From positions 1-64,000 of the forward strand of contig JAFXYB010000029.1 of the NCBI GenBank assembly GCA_017541975.1: a stretch of DNA of 64,000 nucleotides. The letters run 5' to 3'. The translations under genes were made by a program, and so were the position numbers. The stretch comes from a bacterium (GTDB taxonomy: Bacteria > Bacillota_I > Bacilli_A > Izemoplasmatales > UBA1188). Positions 53,466-62,143 of this stretch are shown here, piece after piece. The notes beneath the pieces are model-generated. The model searched no databases, had not been told where the DNA came from, and saw only the letters and a program-made list of their open reading frames with translations. Numbering within the stretch: the first letter of the stretch is position 1; every line of letters starts with the position of its first letter.

Positions 53466-55227
53466 TTATAATCCTCCTAAGTTCCAAAAGGAGATCTTTA
53501 AATCTTTTTGTGACAGCTTTTAAGGCATCGAGTTTAGTAAAATCAACTCCAGCTTTTTTAACTAGATTAATTGGATAATCTGAATCACCTGATTTTAATA
53601 ATTCAAGGTAATTTTTAAAGGCATCAGTTTTTCCATCTTTAACATTTTGATAGATAGCTAGAGATGCTGAGAATGATGTTGCGTATTGATACACATAATA
53701 TGGTGATGCAAAGAAGTGATGAACATATGCCCATACATATTTCTTTACTTTTTCTTTAGTAATATCGATACCATAGTAGAGGTCATATAGCTTAATCATG
53801 ATATTTGATAAGCTATCTTCGGTGATAGCTTCACCATTTTCGGCCATAGTATGAGCGATATATTCATATTCAGCAAATAATGTTTGTCTTATGAATGTCG
53901 CAACAATATTATCGATGGCATTTTGAATGAGTTTAATCTTTTCATTCTTAGTAAGCGTGCCTTTAGTTAAAAGATAATCTAATAAGTTATGTTCATTGAA
54001 TGTTGATGCGATTTCTGCCACAAATATTTTATAGCTTTGGTTTACTGGAGGTTGGTATTTATTTGAGAAGAGTGTATGAATTGAGTGACCTGCTTCATGA
54101 GCAAGTGTGAAACAATCATCTAAATCTTCTGTGAAGTTAAGGAGGATGCATGGATGAGTATTAACTGTAGAATTTGAATATGCACCAGATGTTTTACCAT
54201 TTTTAGGGTATACATCTACGTAGCCATCCTCAAGTGCTTCATGGGCAAATTCTACGAACTCTTTATCGTATTTTGCGATTGAATCGAAGAAGAGGTTTTT
54301 AGCTTCTTCATATGTATATTTTTTAGATTCATCTTCACTTACTAGATCTAAAAATCTATCATACGTATGTATTTCATCGAGTTTTAATACATCTTTTTTT
54401 AAGGCAAGATATTCTTTTAGGATTGGTGCTGCTTCATGGGCAATTTCAATCAAGTTTTTATAGAGTGATACTGGGATATTGTTTTCAAAGAGATACATCT
54501 CAATAGAACTTTCAAAGCCCTTACTCTTCGCAAGTGCGATGTCAGATTTTAATACTGAATTATAGATAGATGCGAAAGTGTTTTTATTTTCTTCAAATCT
54601 TACAAATTCAGCTTCAAATATTTTCCTTCTCTCTTCTTTATCTTTAGACTCACCAACGAGCACTGTCCAGTTTGAATCTGTGATATCCACCTCTCTGCCA
54701 TCATTAAGTTTAACGATGTGTGGTTTAACATCACCGGTTGCGAGTGAACTGAAGATTTCTCTTGTGTTATCTCTTACTGCTTCAAAGTTTGCGATGATTC
54801 TTTGTTCTAAAGCGGAAGGAGTATGTTCTTTCTTTCTAAATAGGTTTTCAAAAGAAAATCTATATTGATTAAGTTCTTCATACTTTTCTACTAAAGAGAA
54901 TACGTATTCTTCACCAAGCGATAAAACTTCAGAATCTTCAAAGGAAGTATTCTCATAAAGGTTTTGAAATAAGTTCATCACTTTTTGGAAATCACCAAGA
55001 GCTTCTGTATTATTTCTATCGACATCGATAGCGCAGTTGGCATATAGGTAGAGCTTTTCATATTCGCACATGAACTTTATGCTCAAATCAAAGTATTCTT
55101 TAAATGATTTTTCTTCATTTAATTTGCCCTTATAATCTTTGAATTTTTGGACAAGTTCATTGGCATCATTGAGGTTTCTTTTAAACTCTTCATATGTTTT
55201 ATAGTATTTAGTTAAATCCCATTTCAT
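53458..55227 (-). CDS. pepF: Oligoendopeptidase F (M3 family)
   Basis: Cytoplasmic zinc peptidase that cuts short peptides, 589 aa. The metal motif is LAHEAGHSIHTLFS (about residue 375, HExxH), followed by the third ligand in FVAEIASTFNEHNLLDYL (about 403). The N-terminal KYYKTYEEFKRNL and the C-terminal WAYVHHFFASPYYVYQYATS are typical of PepF. It would process peptides brought in by the Opp system. It is the first gene of a pepF-nptA unit on the minus strand and is divergent from spx. Confidence 0.94.
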   Translation of the reverse strand: MKWDLTKYYKTYEEFKRNLNDANELVQKFKDYKGKLNEEKSFKEYFDLSIKFMCEYEKLYLYANCAIDVDRNNTEALGDFQKVMNLFQNLYENTSFEDSEVLSLGEEYVFSLVEKYEELNQYRFSFENLFRKKEHTPSALEQRIIANFEAVRDNTREIFSSLATGDVKPHIVKLNDGREVDITDSNWTVLVGESKDKEERRKIFEAEFVRFEENKNTFASIYNSVLKSDIALAKSKGFESSIEMYLFENNIPVSLYKNLIEIAHEAAPILKEYLALKKDVLKLDEIHTYDRFLDLVSEDESKKYTYEEAKNLFFDSIAKYDKEFVEFAHEALEDGYVDVYPKNGKTSGAYSNSTVNTHPCILLNFTEDLDDCFTLAHEAGHSIHTLFSNKYQPPVNQSYKIFVAEIASTFNEHNLLDYLLTKGTLTKNEKIKLIQNAIDNIVATFIRQTLFAEYEYIAHTMAENGEAITEDSLSNIMIKLYDLYYGIDITKEKVKKYVWAYVHHFFASPYYVYQYATSFSASLAIYQNVKDGKTDAFKNYLELLKSGDSDYPINLVKKAGVDFTKLDALKAVTKRFKDLLLELRRIINE

Positions 55228-55361
55228 AACTTTTCGCCTCCAATAATATATTTTACCTTAATTATTTATTTTTTTCTATGTTTACTTTAAGTAAAAATAT
55301 TAAAACTCTCTTTAAAAAAACTCAAATCTCATATATAATTATCTTAGAAATGGAGTAAGTT

Positions 55362-55841
55362 ATGATCTATCTATATATTTCGCCTTCATGTCAATCATGT
55401 AGAAAGACAATCAAATGGTTTGATGATGAACAAATCCCATATACAAAAATAAATATTCTAAAAGATAAACTATCGAAAGAAGATGTCTTTAGAATGCTTA
55501 AAAATTCCTTAAGTGGATTTGATGATATCATCTCAAAAAGATCAAAACCATTCATTGAAAACAATCTAGAAATCGATGAAATGAAGACTTCAGAACTTAT
55601 CAATTTCATCATTGAAAATCCAACTGTTTTAAAAAGACCTATAATCGTTGCGAATAATCTTTTAGAGGTTGGCTACAATTCTGATGATATTAGAGCTTTC
55701 ATTCCACCAGAAAAAAGAGTCTTCAAGAGAGCTTCCTGTGATGGTTGCACAGAGAAGGATCCAAATACTTGTGATTACCACAATTCATCTATTTTATTAA
55801 TAGATGAAATCAAAAAAGAATTTGAAAAGGGACGTGCTTAG
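55362..55841 (+). CDS. spx: Spx/ArsC-family regulator with extra C-terminal cysteines
   Basis: 159 aa; Spx is usually about 131. It starts with IYLYISPSCQSCRKTIKWFDD, giving the CxxC redox switch (Cys10, Cys13) of Spx, and continues with helices typical of the family to VLKRPIIVANNLLEVGYNSDDIRAFIP (about 90-120). Spx binds the RNA polymerase alpha subunit and turns on thiol-stress genes. The tail after residue 122 has ASCDGCTEKDPNTCDYH, three further Cys and a His that could bind a metal. TATAAT at 55334-55339 is a likely -10 box. Confidence 0.85.
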   Translation: MIYLYISPSCQSCRKTIKWFDDEQIPYTKINILKDKLSKEDVFRMLKNSLSGFDDIISKRSKPFIENNLEIDEMKTSELINFIIENPTVLKRPIIVANNLLEVGYNSDDIRAFIPPEKRVFKRASCDGCTEKDPNTCDYHNSSILLIDEIKKEFEKGRA

Positions 55842-55910
55842 TCCTTTTTTATATCTCTTTCATTAAATAATAAAACTGCTAAAAGCATTTTTATTTTTTA
55901 AAATCTAGTA

Positions 55911-55916
55911 TATAAT
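55911..55916 (+). promoter_or_regulatory. Probable -10 box of the threonine operon
   Basis: TATAAT at 55911-55916 lies 28 bases upstream of the thrC start. No good -35 box was seen. A short TGCT-AAA-AGCA hairpin with T-rich tail at about 55877-55900 precedes it and may end transcription of spx. No threonine leader peptide or T-box was found. Confidence 0.45.
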
Positions 55917-55943
55917 AATATAAATCACAATAAAGGTGCTTAT

Positions 55944-57257
55944 ATGATTCATTCTACAAGATCCACTCAAAGTTACTCAATATTTGAGGCAATAGAAAAG
56001 GGACTCGCAAGTGATGGCGGTCTTTTTGTGATTGATGAATTTAAAAAAGTTAATCTGACTGAACTCAAAGATTTAAGCTACCACGAACTTGTGATTGAAA
56101 TACTAAAAGATTACATCCCAGGAATCGATAAAATTATAAGTGAAACATACCCAGATTTTGAAATCAAGGTTAAAACATTTGATAATTATGCATATCTAGA
56201 ATTATTCCATGGCCCTACTCTCGCTTTTAAGGATGTAGCGCTTTCCTTTCTTCCATTCTTTTTAGATAATAAAAGAATCGTAGTTGCGACAAGTGGAGAT
56301 ACTGGCTCTGCGACTCTATCAGGATTTAAGAATAAAAAGAATATCAGTGTTACAGTTCTATATCCAAATAACCTCGTCTCACCACTTCAAGAAAGACAGA
56401 TGTTGTATTTTACAAATGAAAGAAACAGTGCACTTGCCTTAAATGGTAATTTTGATGATTGCCAAAAGCTCGCAAAAGAACTAGCCTTAAAAGATAAGAA
56501 TTTATCGAGCGCGAACTCGATAAATATCGGAAGACTTCTCCCACAAATCATCTATTATTTCTATGGATATTTCTCACTCGTAAGAGAAAATAAAATCAAG
56601 ATGAATGAAAAAATCGATATCGTTGTACCAACTGGTAACTTTGGAAATATTCTTGCAGGATATATCGCAAAGAATATGGGCCTACCTGTTGAAACACTCA
56701 TCTGTGCATCAAATGAGAATAAGGTACTTTATGATTTCATTAAGACTGGTATCTACGATAGTAATCGTGAGTTTAAGAAGACATACTCTCCATCAATGGA
56801 TATTTTAGTATCTTCAAACATTGAAAGGCTCATCTATTATTTCTATAAAGATGTAAATAAAGTTAATGAACTTTATGACGAATTCAAAAGAACCGGAAAG
56901 ATGCAAATAAAGGAATATAGAGATCTTTTTAAAGACTTTGATTCAGCATATGTAACGAACACTGAAGTATTAAAAGAAATAAAACATGAATATCAAGAAA
57001 AGAACTACCTAATTGATCCACATACCGCAGTCGCAAAGTGTGCATATAATAAGGTAGGAAAAAATAACTACACGCTAATTCTATCTACTGCATCTCCATT
57101 CAAATTTGAAGATGCATTAAAAGATGCAGGTATCAATATGAATGAATTTGAAATGCCTGATAATCTAAAGTGTGTATTAAAAGATAATAAACAAAAAATA
57201 GTCGTCGAAAAAGAAGACGTAGAAAAATATATCTATAAAGGTGGTAAAAATATATGA
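55944..57257 (+). CDS. thrC: Threonine synthase
   Basis: Makes threonine from O-phosphohomoserine with PLP. 437 aa. The PLP lysine is in FHGPTLAFKDVALSF (about residue 95); ATSGDTGSATLSGF (about 115) is the phosphate-binding segment; SANSINIGRLLPQIIYYF (about 192) is another conserved stretch. The N-terminal STRSTQSYSIFEAI and the overall layout match the bacterial ThrC group with an N-terminal extension. It is the first gene of thrC-thrB-hom-asd-lysC; its stop overlaps thrB by four bases. Confidence 0.94.
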   Translation: MIHSTRSTQSYSIFEAIEKGLASDGGLFVIDEFKKVNLTELKDLSYHELVIEILKDYIPGIDKIISETYPDFEIKVKTFDNYAYLELFHGPTLAFKDVALSFLPFFLDNKRIVVATSGDTGSATLSGFKNKKNISVTVLYPNNLVSPLQERQMLYFTNERNSALALNGNFDDCQKLAKELALKDKNLSSANSINIGRLLPQIIYYFYGYFSLVRENKIKMNEKIDIVVPTGNFGNILAGYIAKNMGLPVETLICASNENKVLYDFIKTGIYDSNREFKKTYSPSMDILVSSNIERLIYYFYKDVNKVNELYDEFKRTGKMQIKEYRDLFKDFDSAYVTNTEVLKEIKHEYQEKNYLIDPHTAVAKCAYNKVGKNNYTLILSTASPFKFEDALKDAGINMNEFEMPDNLKCVLKDNKQKIVVEKEDVEKYIYKGGKNI

Positions 57258-58108
57258 AAAAGATTAAAATAACTGTTCCCGCAACCACATCAAATATGGG
57301 CCCTGGATTTGACTTTTTAGGCATGTCTTTATCACTTTATAACACCTATTTATTTGAAGAAAGTAAAAAGTTTGAATTCGTAGGTTTTGAATCTATCGAC
57401 AACAATATGGCCTATCAAACATATCTCCTTTTCATGCAAAGACATTCAAAGAAAGAATGTCCTGTGAAAATTACACTCATAAGAAATGAAGTACCATCTT
57501 CACGTGGGCTTGGTTCAAGCGCAACCGCCGTCGTTGCCGGTATTAGAGCCGCTAACTATATGTTAGGTGACATAGTAAGTGAAGAAGAAATGATTAGGGA
57601 GATGGTAGATTTTGAAGGCCACCCAGACAATATCCTTGCTGCCTACTATGGCGGTATGGTTTCAAGTGTTTATGATAATGATAAACTCTTAAGTTATAAA
57701 CATGAGGTTAGCGACAAACTAAAGTTTACTTTAGTTGTCCCATCATATTCAGTTAAAACTAAAGACGCTAGATCAATTCTTCCAAAAACACTAAAGTATA
57801 GTGATGTTTTATACAATGCATCACGTGCATTCATTTTAGAAAGTGCCTATAAAAATGGTGATATGGAAATGTTAAAGGTTGCATCAAAGGATGCTATCCA
57901 CGAAAAATATCGTGCTACATTAATCAAAGACTATATTTTAGTTAAATCACTTGAAAACAAATATAACCTTGTGGTAAATATCAGTGGATCTGGTTCTACA
58001 ATGCTCATAATTTCTCTTGATAGAGATTTCACTAAAGATATCAAGAACCTTGAAGTTATTCCAGTAGAAGTTGAAAAGAATGGCATGGTTTTGGAGGTGA
58101 TTAAATGA
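57254..58108 (+). CDS. thrB: Homoserine kinase
   Basis: GHMP kinase that phosphorylates homoserine, 284 aa. VPATTSNMGPGFDFLG at the start and VPSSRGLGSSATAVVAGIRAA (about residues 78-98, ATP-binding loop) are diagnostic; the C-terminal ISGSGSTMLII completes the fold. It overlaps thrC and hom by four bases each, indicating coupled translation. Confidence 0.94.
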   Translation: MKKIKITVPATTSNMGPGFDFLGMSLSLYNTYLFEESKKFEFVGFESIDNNMAYQTYLLFMQRHSKKECPVKITLIRNEVPSSRGLGSSATAVVAGIRAANYMLGDIVSEEEMIREMVDFEGHPDNILAAYYGGMVSSVYDNDKLLSYKHEVSDKLKFTLVVPSYSVKTKDARSILPKTLKYSDVLYNASRAFILESAYKNGDMEMLKVASKDAIHEKYRATLIKDYILVKSLENKYNLVVNISGSGSTMLIISLDRDFTKDIKNLEVIPVEVEKNGMVLEVIK

Positions 58109-59208
58109 ATATCGCAATCCTAGGCTATGGCACAGTTGGCAGTGGTGTTAAAGAAATCACAAAGGAGAAAGTAATTAAAATCCTCGATCTTCCAGTTAAA
58201 AAAGATTTAATCGGTGAAGCTTATACCGATTCTTTTGATGACATCTTAGATGATGAATCAATTGAGACAGTGGTTGAGACAATGGGTGGCAATGAATTTG
58301 CCTATAAACTCATTTCAGCCTCTCTTAAAGCTGGAAAAAACGTTGTGACATCCAACAAAGAAGTAATAAGCCTTCATCTAGATGAATTCTTAAAACTCGC
58401 AAATGAAAACGACTGTTTCATCCTCTTTGAAGCATCTGTCGGTGGTGGTATTCCAATCATCCATTCCCTAATTGAAAACGTAAAGATTAATGAAGTTAAC
58501 CATATTTATGGAATAATGAATGGTACAACTAACTACATTCTATCTAAAATTGAAGAAGAAATGGATTTTGATGATGCCCTAGCTTTAGCTAAAGAAAATG
58601 GATTCGCTGAAGCTGATCCAACTGCTGACCTGGAAGGACTAGATATGGTTAGGAAAATATCAATCCTCTCAGATATCGCCTACGATACATTCATAGATAT
58701 AAGCGATGTAAATCATTATCCTATAACTGGAATCAATAAAAAGATTATTGATTATTTATGGAAGAAAGGATACACGGTTAAATACATCGCTGAATCAATA
58801 AGATGTGATAAAGGTATCTATCTTTCAGTTGAACCTGTTATCTTTAAATTAACTGATAAGATATCATCTACCAAAGATGAATATAATTCAATAACCTTCA
58901 CAGGTTCAACGAATGGTACCTTAGAATTCTACGGTAAGGGTGCAGGAAAATATCCTACTGCGAGTGCTGTAGTAAGCGATATAGAAAAGATAAGAAATGA
59001 AAACTGCACGATGAATTTAACTCTTTCAAATAAATATCACATTTTAGAAAGACCTAAAGCTAAATATTTCATCTATTCAAAAGAAGAATTAGATGAAAGC
59101 TTATATGAAATAAAAGAAAAAGATTTCTATTTCACCAAAGAAATAGATATTGATTCGCTAAAAAACATCGACTTTTATGCGAGGATGAATCTCTATGAAG
59201 AAATATAA
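58105..59208 (+). CDS. hom: Homoserine dehydrogenase, short form
   Basis: Reduces aspartate semialdehyde to homoserine. 367 aa; the common Firmicutes enzyme is about 430. The Rossmann motif [10 protein letters not shown] is at the N-terminus, [10 protein letters not shown] at about residue 91, and the catalytic region [37 protein letters not shown] at about 140-180. The C-terminal ACT regulatory domain seen in longer enzymes is absent or reduced, so feedback by threonine may be weak. It overlaps asd by 14 bases. Confidence 0.92.
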   Translation: [367 protein letters not shown]

Positions 59209-60187
59209 TATTGCGATCGTTGGTGCAACTGGCCTTGTCGGCAGTACATTTTTAAAAGTAATGGCTGAATACAAGATAGAAGTTAACAATCTCTATCTTT
59301 ATGCATCAGAAAGATCTGAAGGAAAAATAATCAATTATCTTGGAAAAGATTACAAAGTAATAGATTTAAAAAAGGCAAGATTTGATAATGTTGATTTTGC
59401 ACTCTTTAGTGCTGGTGGAGCTATCTCTAATGAATATGCCCCTAAATTTAGTGCTTGTGGAGCCTATGTTATCGATAATTCATCAAATTTCAGAATGGTT
59501 GATGGCATTCCACTAATCGTTCCAGAAATAAATATTTATGATTACAAGATGAATAAAATTATCGCTAACCCAAACTGTTCAACAATCCAGTCAGTACTAC
59601 CTCTTTATTATTTAGATAAAGAATTTGGATTAAAAAAAGTTAATTATACTACTCTTCAAGCTGTGAGTGGTTCGGGTATGAAAGGCCTAAATGACCTTAA
59701 GAGATGCTCTCAAGGTATGGCTCCAGAATTCTACCCATACAACATCTCTAAAACATGTATTCCAGAAATAGATGTCTTTTTAGATAACCATTACACAAAA
59801 GAAGAGATGAAGATGGTCAATGAAACGAGGAAAATCCTTCATAAAAATGACATTAAAATCTCCGCAACATGTATAAGAGTTCCGGTTCCATATTCTCATG
59901 GTGTATCGATAGTTGCCGAATTTGAAAAAGACATCAACTACCAAAAAGCCATCGAAACCTTAACTGATAAACCTGGAATCGTCGTTGTCGATGATATCAA
60001 AAATCATGGTTATCCAGTGTCAACTATGGCAACGGGGAATGACCTTGTATATTGTGGTAGATTTAGAGATGATTTATCATCTGATAATTCTATCATCTTC
60101 TATACAGTAGGAGATAATGTCAGAAAAGGCGCTGCCTCTAATGCGGTTATGATTATGATTAAAATAATGGAGGATTTAGAATGCTAG
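59195..60187 (+). CDS. asd: Aspartate-semialdehyde dehydrogenase
   Basis: Reduces aspartyl phosphate to aspartate semialdehyde. 330 aa. VGATGLVGSTFLKVM at the N-terminus binds NADP. The catalytic Cys is in IIANPNCSTIQSV (about residue 129), and the active His is in RVPVPYSHGVSI (about 235). It overlaps both neighbours (hom by 14 bases, lysC by seven bases). Confidence 0.94.
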   Translation: MKKYNIAIVGATGLVGSTFLKVMAEYKIEVNNLYLYASERSEGKIINYLGKDYKVIDLKKARFDNVDFALFSAGGAISNEYAPKFSACGAYVIDNSSNFRMVDGIPLIVPEINIYDYKMNKIIANPNCSTIQSVLPLYYLDKEFGLKKVNYTTLQAVSGSGMKGLNDLKRCSQGMAPEFYPYNISKTCIPEIDVFLDNHYTKEEMKMVNETRKILHKNDIKISATCIRVPVPYSHGVSIVAEFEKDINYQKAIETLTDKPGIVVVDDIKNHGYPVSTMATGNDLVYCGRFRDDLSSDNSIIFYTVGDNVRKGAASNAVMIMIKIMEDLEC

Positions 60188-61479
60188 TAGTATGTAAGTT
60201 TGGCGGATCTAGTGTATCTAATTTTGATAGATTCAGACAAGTCAAAAAGATAATAGAAAAAGATGAAAATAGAAAAGTAGTAGTATTTTCTGCCCTCGGT
60301 AAGGTAGATCAAGAAGATAATAAAATCACTGATTTATTATATCTTTTATCTGCCCATGTAAAATACAAAGTAAACTATGATGCCATTTTAAGTAAAGTTA
60401 AAGAAAGATTCTATGAAATAAAAGAAAAACTAAATCTCAAAATAGATTTAGAAAAAGAATTTGAAACCATCATAGAAAACATCGATAGTGAAGACTACCT
60501 TGTAAGCCGTGGTGAATACTTAACATCCCTCATGATGGCTGAATATCTTGGCTATAAGTTTATCGATGCCAAAGATATCATCCGTTTCTTTTATGATGGT
60601 AAGATTGATTTTGCAGAAACATATAAGCTTATTAACGAGAAATACAATAAATTAGATAAGATTGTAGTTCCTGGTTTTTATGGTGCATATCCAAATGGCG
60701 ACATCAAACTTTTAAGTAGAGGAGGTTCAGATATCACTGGTGCCATCCTCTCAAGAGCGATAAATGCCGATAGATATGAAAACTTTACCGATGTCGATGG
60801 CTTCTATGTTGCATCTCCAAAGATAGTTGATAATCCTAAGATGATTGGTGAAATCACCTATGATGAACTAAGAGAATTATCATATATGGGCGCTAGTGTC
60901 ATCCATGAAGAGACAATTCTACCTATTCAAGATGTGAATATCCCACTATATATTAAAAACACCTTCAACCCAGATAAAACTGGTACCATCATCACAAAAG
61001 ATGCCTCAAACAAGGATGAAATTGTGACTGGTATCGCTGGTAAAAAGGATTTTATCGCGATAAATATCGTTAAGAATAAATTCTCAACTAAACTAGAAAT
61101 TATCGATTACGTATTAAACGTCTTAAAGAAATATCGAGTTCCAATCGAATCTATTCCAACATCAATCGATTCATTCAGTATTGTAGTAGAAGAAAAACTA
61201 GTTAAAAAACATATCTATGATATCATCTCTGATTTAAAGACCAATGAAGATATCATCGATGTATCTTTGGATGATAGCTTAGCCTTAATCGCTATTGTCG
61301 GAAGAAACATGGTATATAAACCAGGTATATCTGCGAAAATATTTAGCCTTCTTGGTAAGAATGGCATCAATATAAAACTCATATCACAAAACACAAAAGA
61401 GATAAGCATTATCATCGGTGTTCAAAATAAAGACTTTGAAAATGCCATCAAGGCTATATACGATGGAATCGTAAAATAA
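60181..61479 (+). CDS. lysC: Aspartokinase
   Basis: Phosphorylates aspartate, the first step of the threonine and lysine pathway. 432 aa. CKFGGSSVSNFDRF at the N-terminus, LVSRGEYLTSLMMA (about residue 104), LLSRGGSDITGAI (about 178) and the FTDVDGFYVASPKIV segment (about 202) identify it. Two ACT domains fill residues about 290-430 (GKKDFIAINI and ALIAIVGRNM), so allosteric control by an end product is likely. It is the last gene of the operon. No lysine-branch (dap) genes occur in the window. Confidence 0.94.
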   Translation: MLVVCKFGGSSVSNFDRFRQVKKIIEKDENRKVVVFSALGKVDQEDNKITDLLYLLSAHVKYKVNYDAILSKVKERFYEIKEKLNLKIDLEKEFETIIENIDSEDYLVSRGEYLTSLMMAEYLGYKFIDAKDIIRFFYDGKIDFAETYKLINEKYNKLDKIVVPGFYGAYPNGDIKLLSRGGSDITGAILSRAINADRYENFTDVDGFYVASPKIVDNPKMIGEITYDELRELSYMGASVIHEETILPIQDVNIPLYIKNTFNPDKTGTIITKDASNKDEIVTGIAGKKDFIAINIVKNKFSTKLEIIDYVLNVLKKYRVPIESIPTSIDSFSIVVEEKLVKKHIYDIISDLKTNEDIIDVSLDDSLALIAIVGRNMVYKPGISAKIFSLLGKNGINIKLISQNTKEISIIIGVQNKDFENAIKAIYDGIVK

Positions 61480-61503
61480 GGAGAGACTTAAGTCTCTCCT
61501 TTT
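61478..61503. terminator. Shared palindromic terminator between lysC and the ECF gene
   Basis: A perfect 24-base palindrome at 61478-61501 (AAGGAGAGAC, TTAA, GTCTCTCCTT) overlaps the lysC stop and ends just before the minus-strand gene, so it can stop transcription from both sides. Confidence 0.85.
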
Positions 61504-62086
61504 ACTTACTATGTCTTCTATTTGATCGAATATTAATAATATATATAATTGTTGGGGAAAGTACTGCGTTTAATGAAAATTCTACAATGAAATTAACGCC
61601 AATTACTAAGAATAGTAATACCACATAAATATTCGCATAATCCACTGATACTAGTGATTCTAGGAAACTTCTAAATATTGTGAGTGCGGCAACTGAGAAT
61701 AACCCAGTATTGATAATTGGCACAAGAAGAGTCGCAAGAACTATACCAAGTTTATTATTACTGTTTTTAAATACCCTGTAAATATATCCTGCCACAAATC
61801 CAGCAAGGCCAGTCTTTAGTAGACATACAATAACGGTACCTACGACTGTGATTGGAAAGAAGATTGCTTGAGTTGATGGAGAAAATATTATCACAAGTCC
61901 ATCCACAAGCCCAAGGAATAATCCAACGGCTGGTCCATATAGAATTGCGCCTATGACAATTGGTATCATCGATAGATTGATAGATACTGTACCAATTGTA
62001 ATATAGTTTGATAGAATCTGTAGTACAACTAATATTGCAGTAAGAAGAGCTGCACCAACGATAGTAGTAGTTTTATTTTTGTCCAT
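61502..62086 (-). CDS. ECF transporter S component, vitamin unknown
   Basis: 194 aa with about six membrane helices. The N-terminal IVGAALLTAILVVLQIL, then GTVSINLSMIPIVIGAILYGPAVGLFLGLVDG (about residues 32-63), is characteristic of S components of the FolT/PanT/RibU-like group. It would work with a general ECF module encoded elsewhere. Unlike the ThiT-like gene it has no recognisable riboswitch in front, so the substrate cannot be assigned. AAAGGGGGT precedes the ATG. Confidence 0.82.
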   Translation of the reverse strand: MDKNKTTTIVGAALLTAILVVLQILSNYITIGTVSINLSMIPIVIGAILYGPAVGLFLGLVDGLVIIFSPSTQAIFFPITVVGTVIVCLLKTGLAGFVAGYIYRVFKNSNNKLGIVLATLLVPIINTGLFSVAALTIFRSFLESLVSVDYANIYVVLLFLVIGVNFIVEFSLNAVLSPTIIYIINIRSNRRHSK

Positions 62087-62143
62087 AAAGCTACCCCCTT
62101 TACAACATAAGTTATTATATCATAATAAGGGAAATAAAATCAT

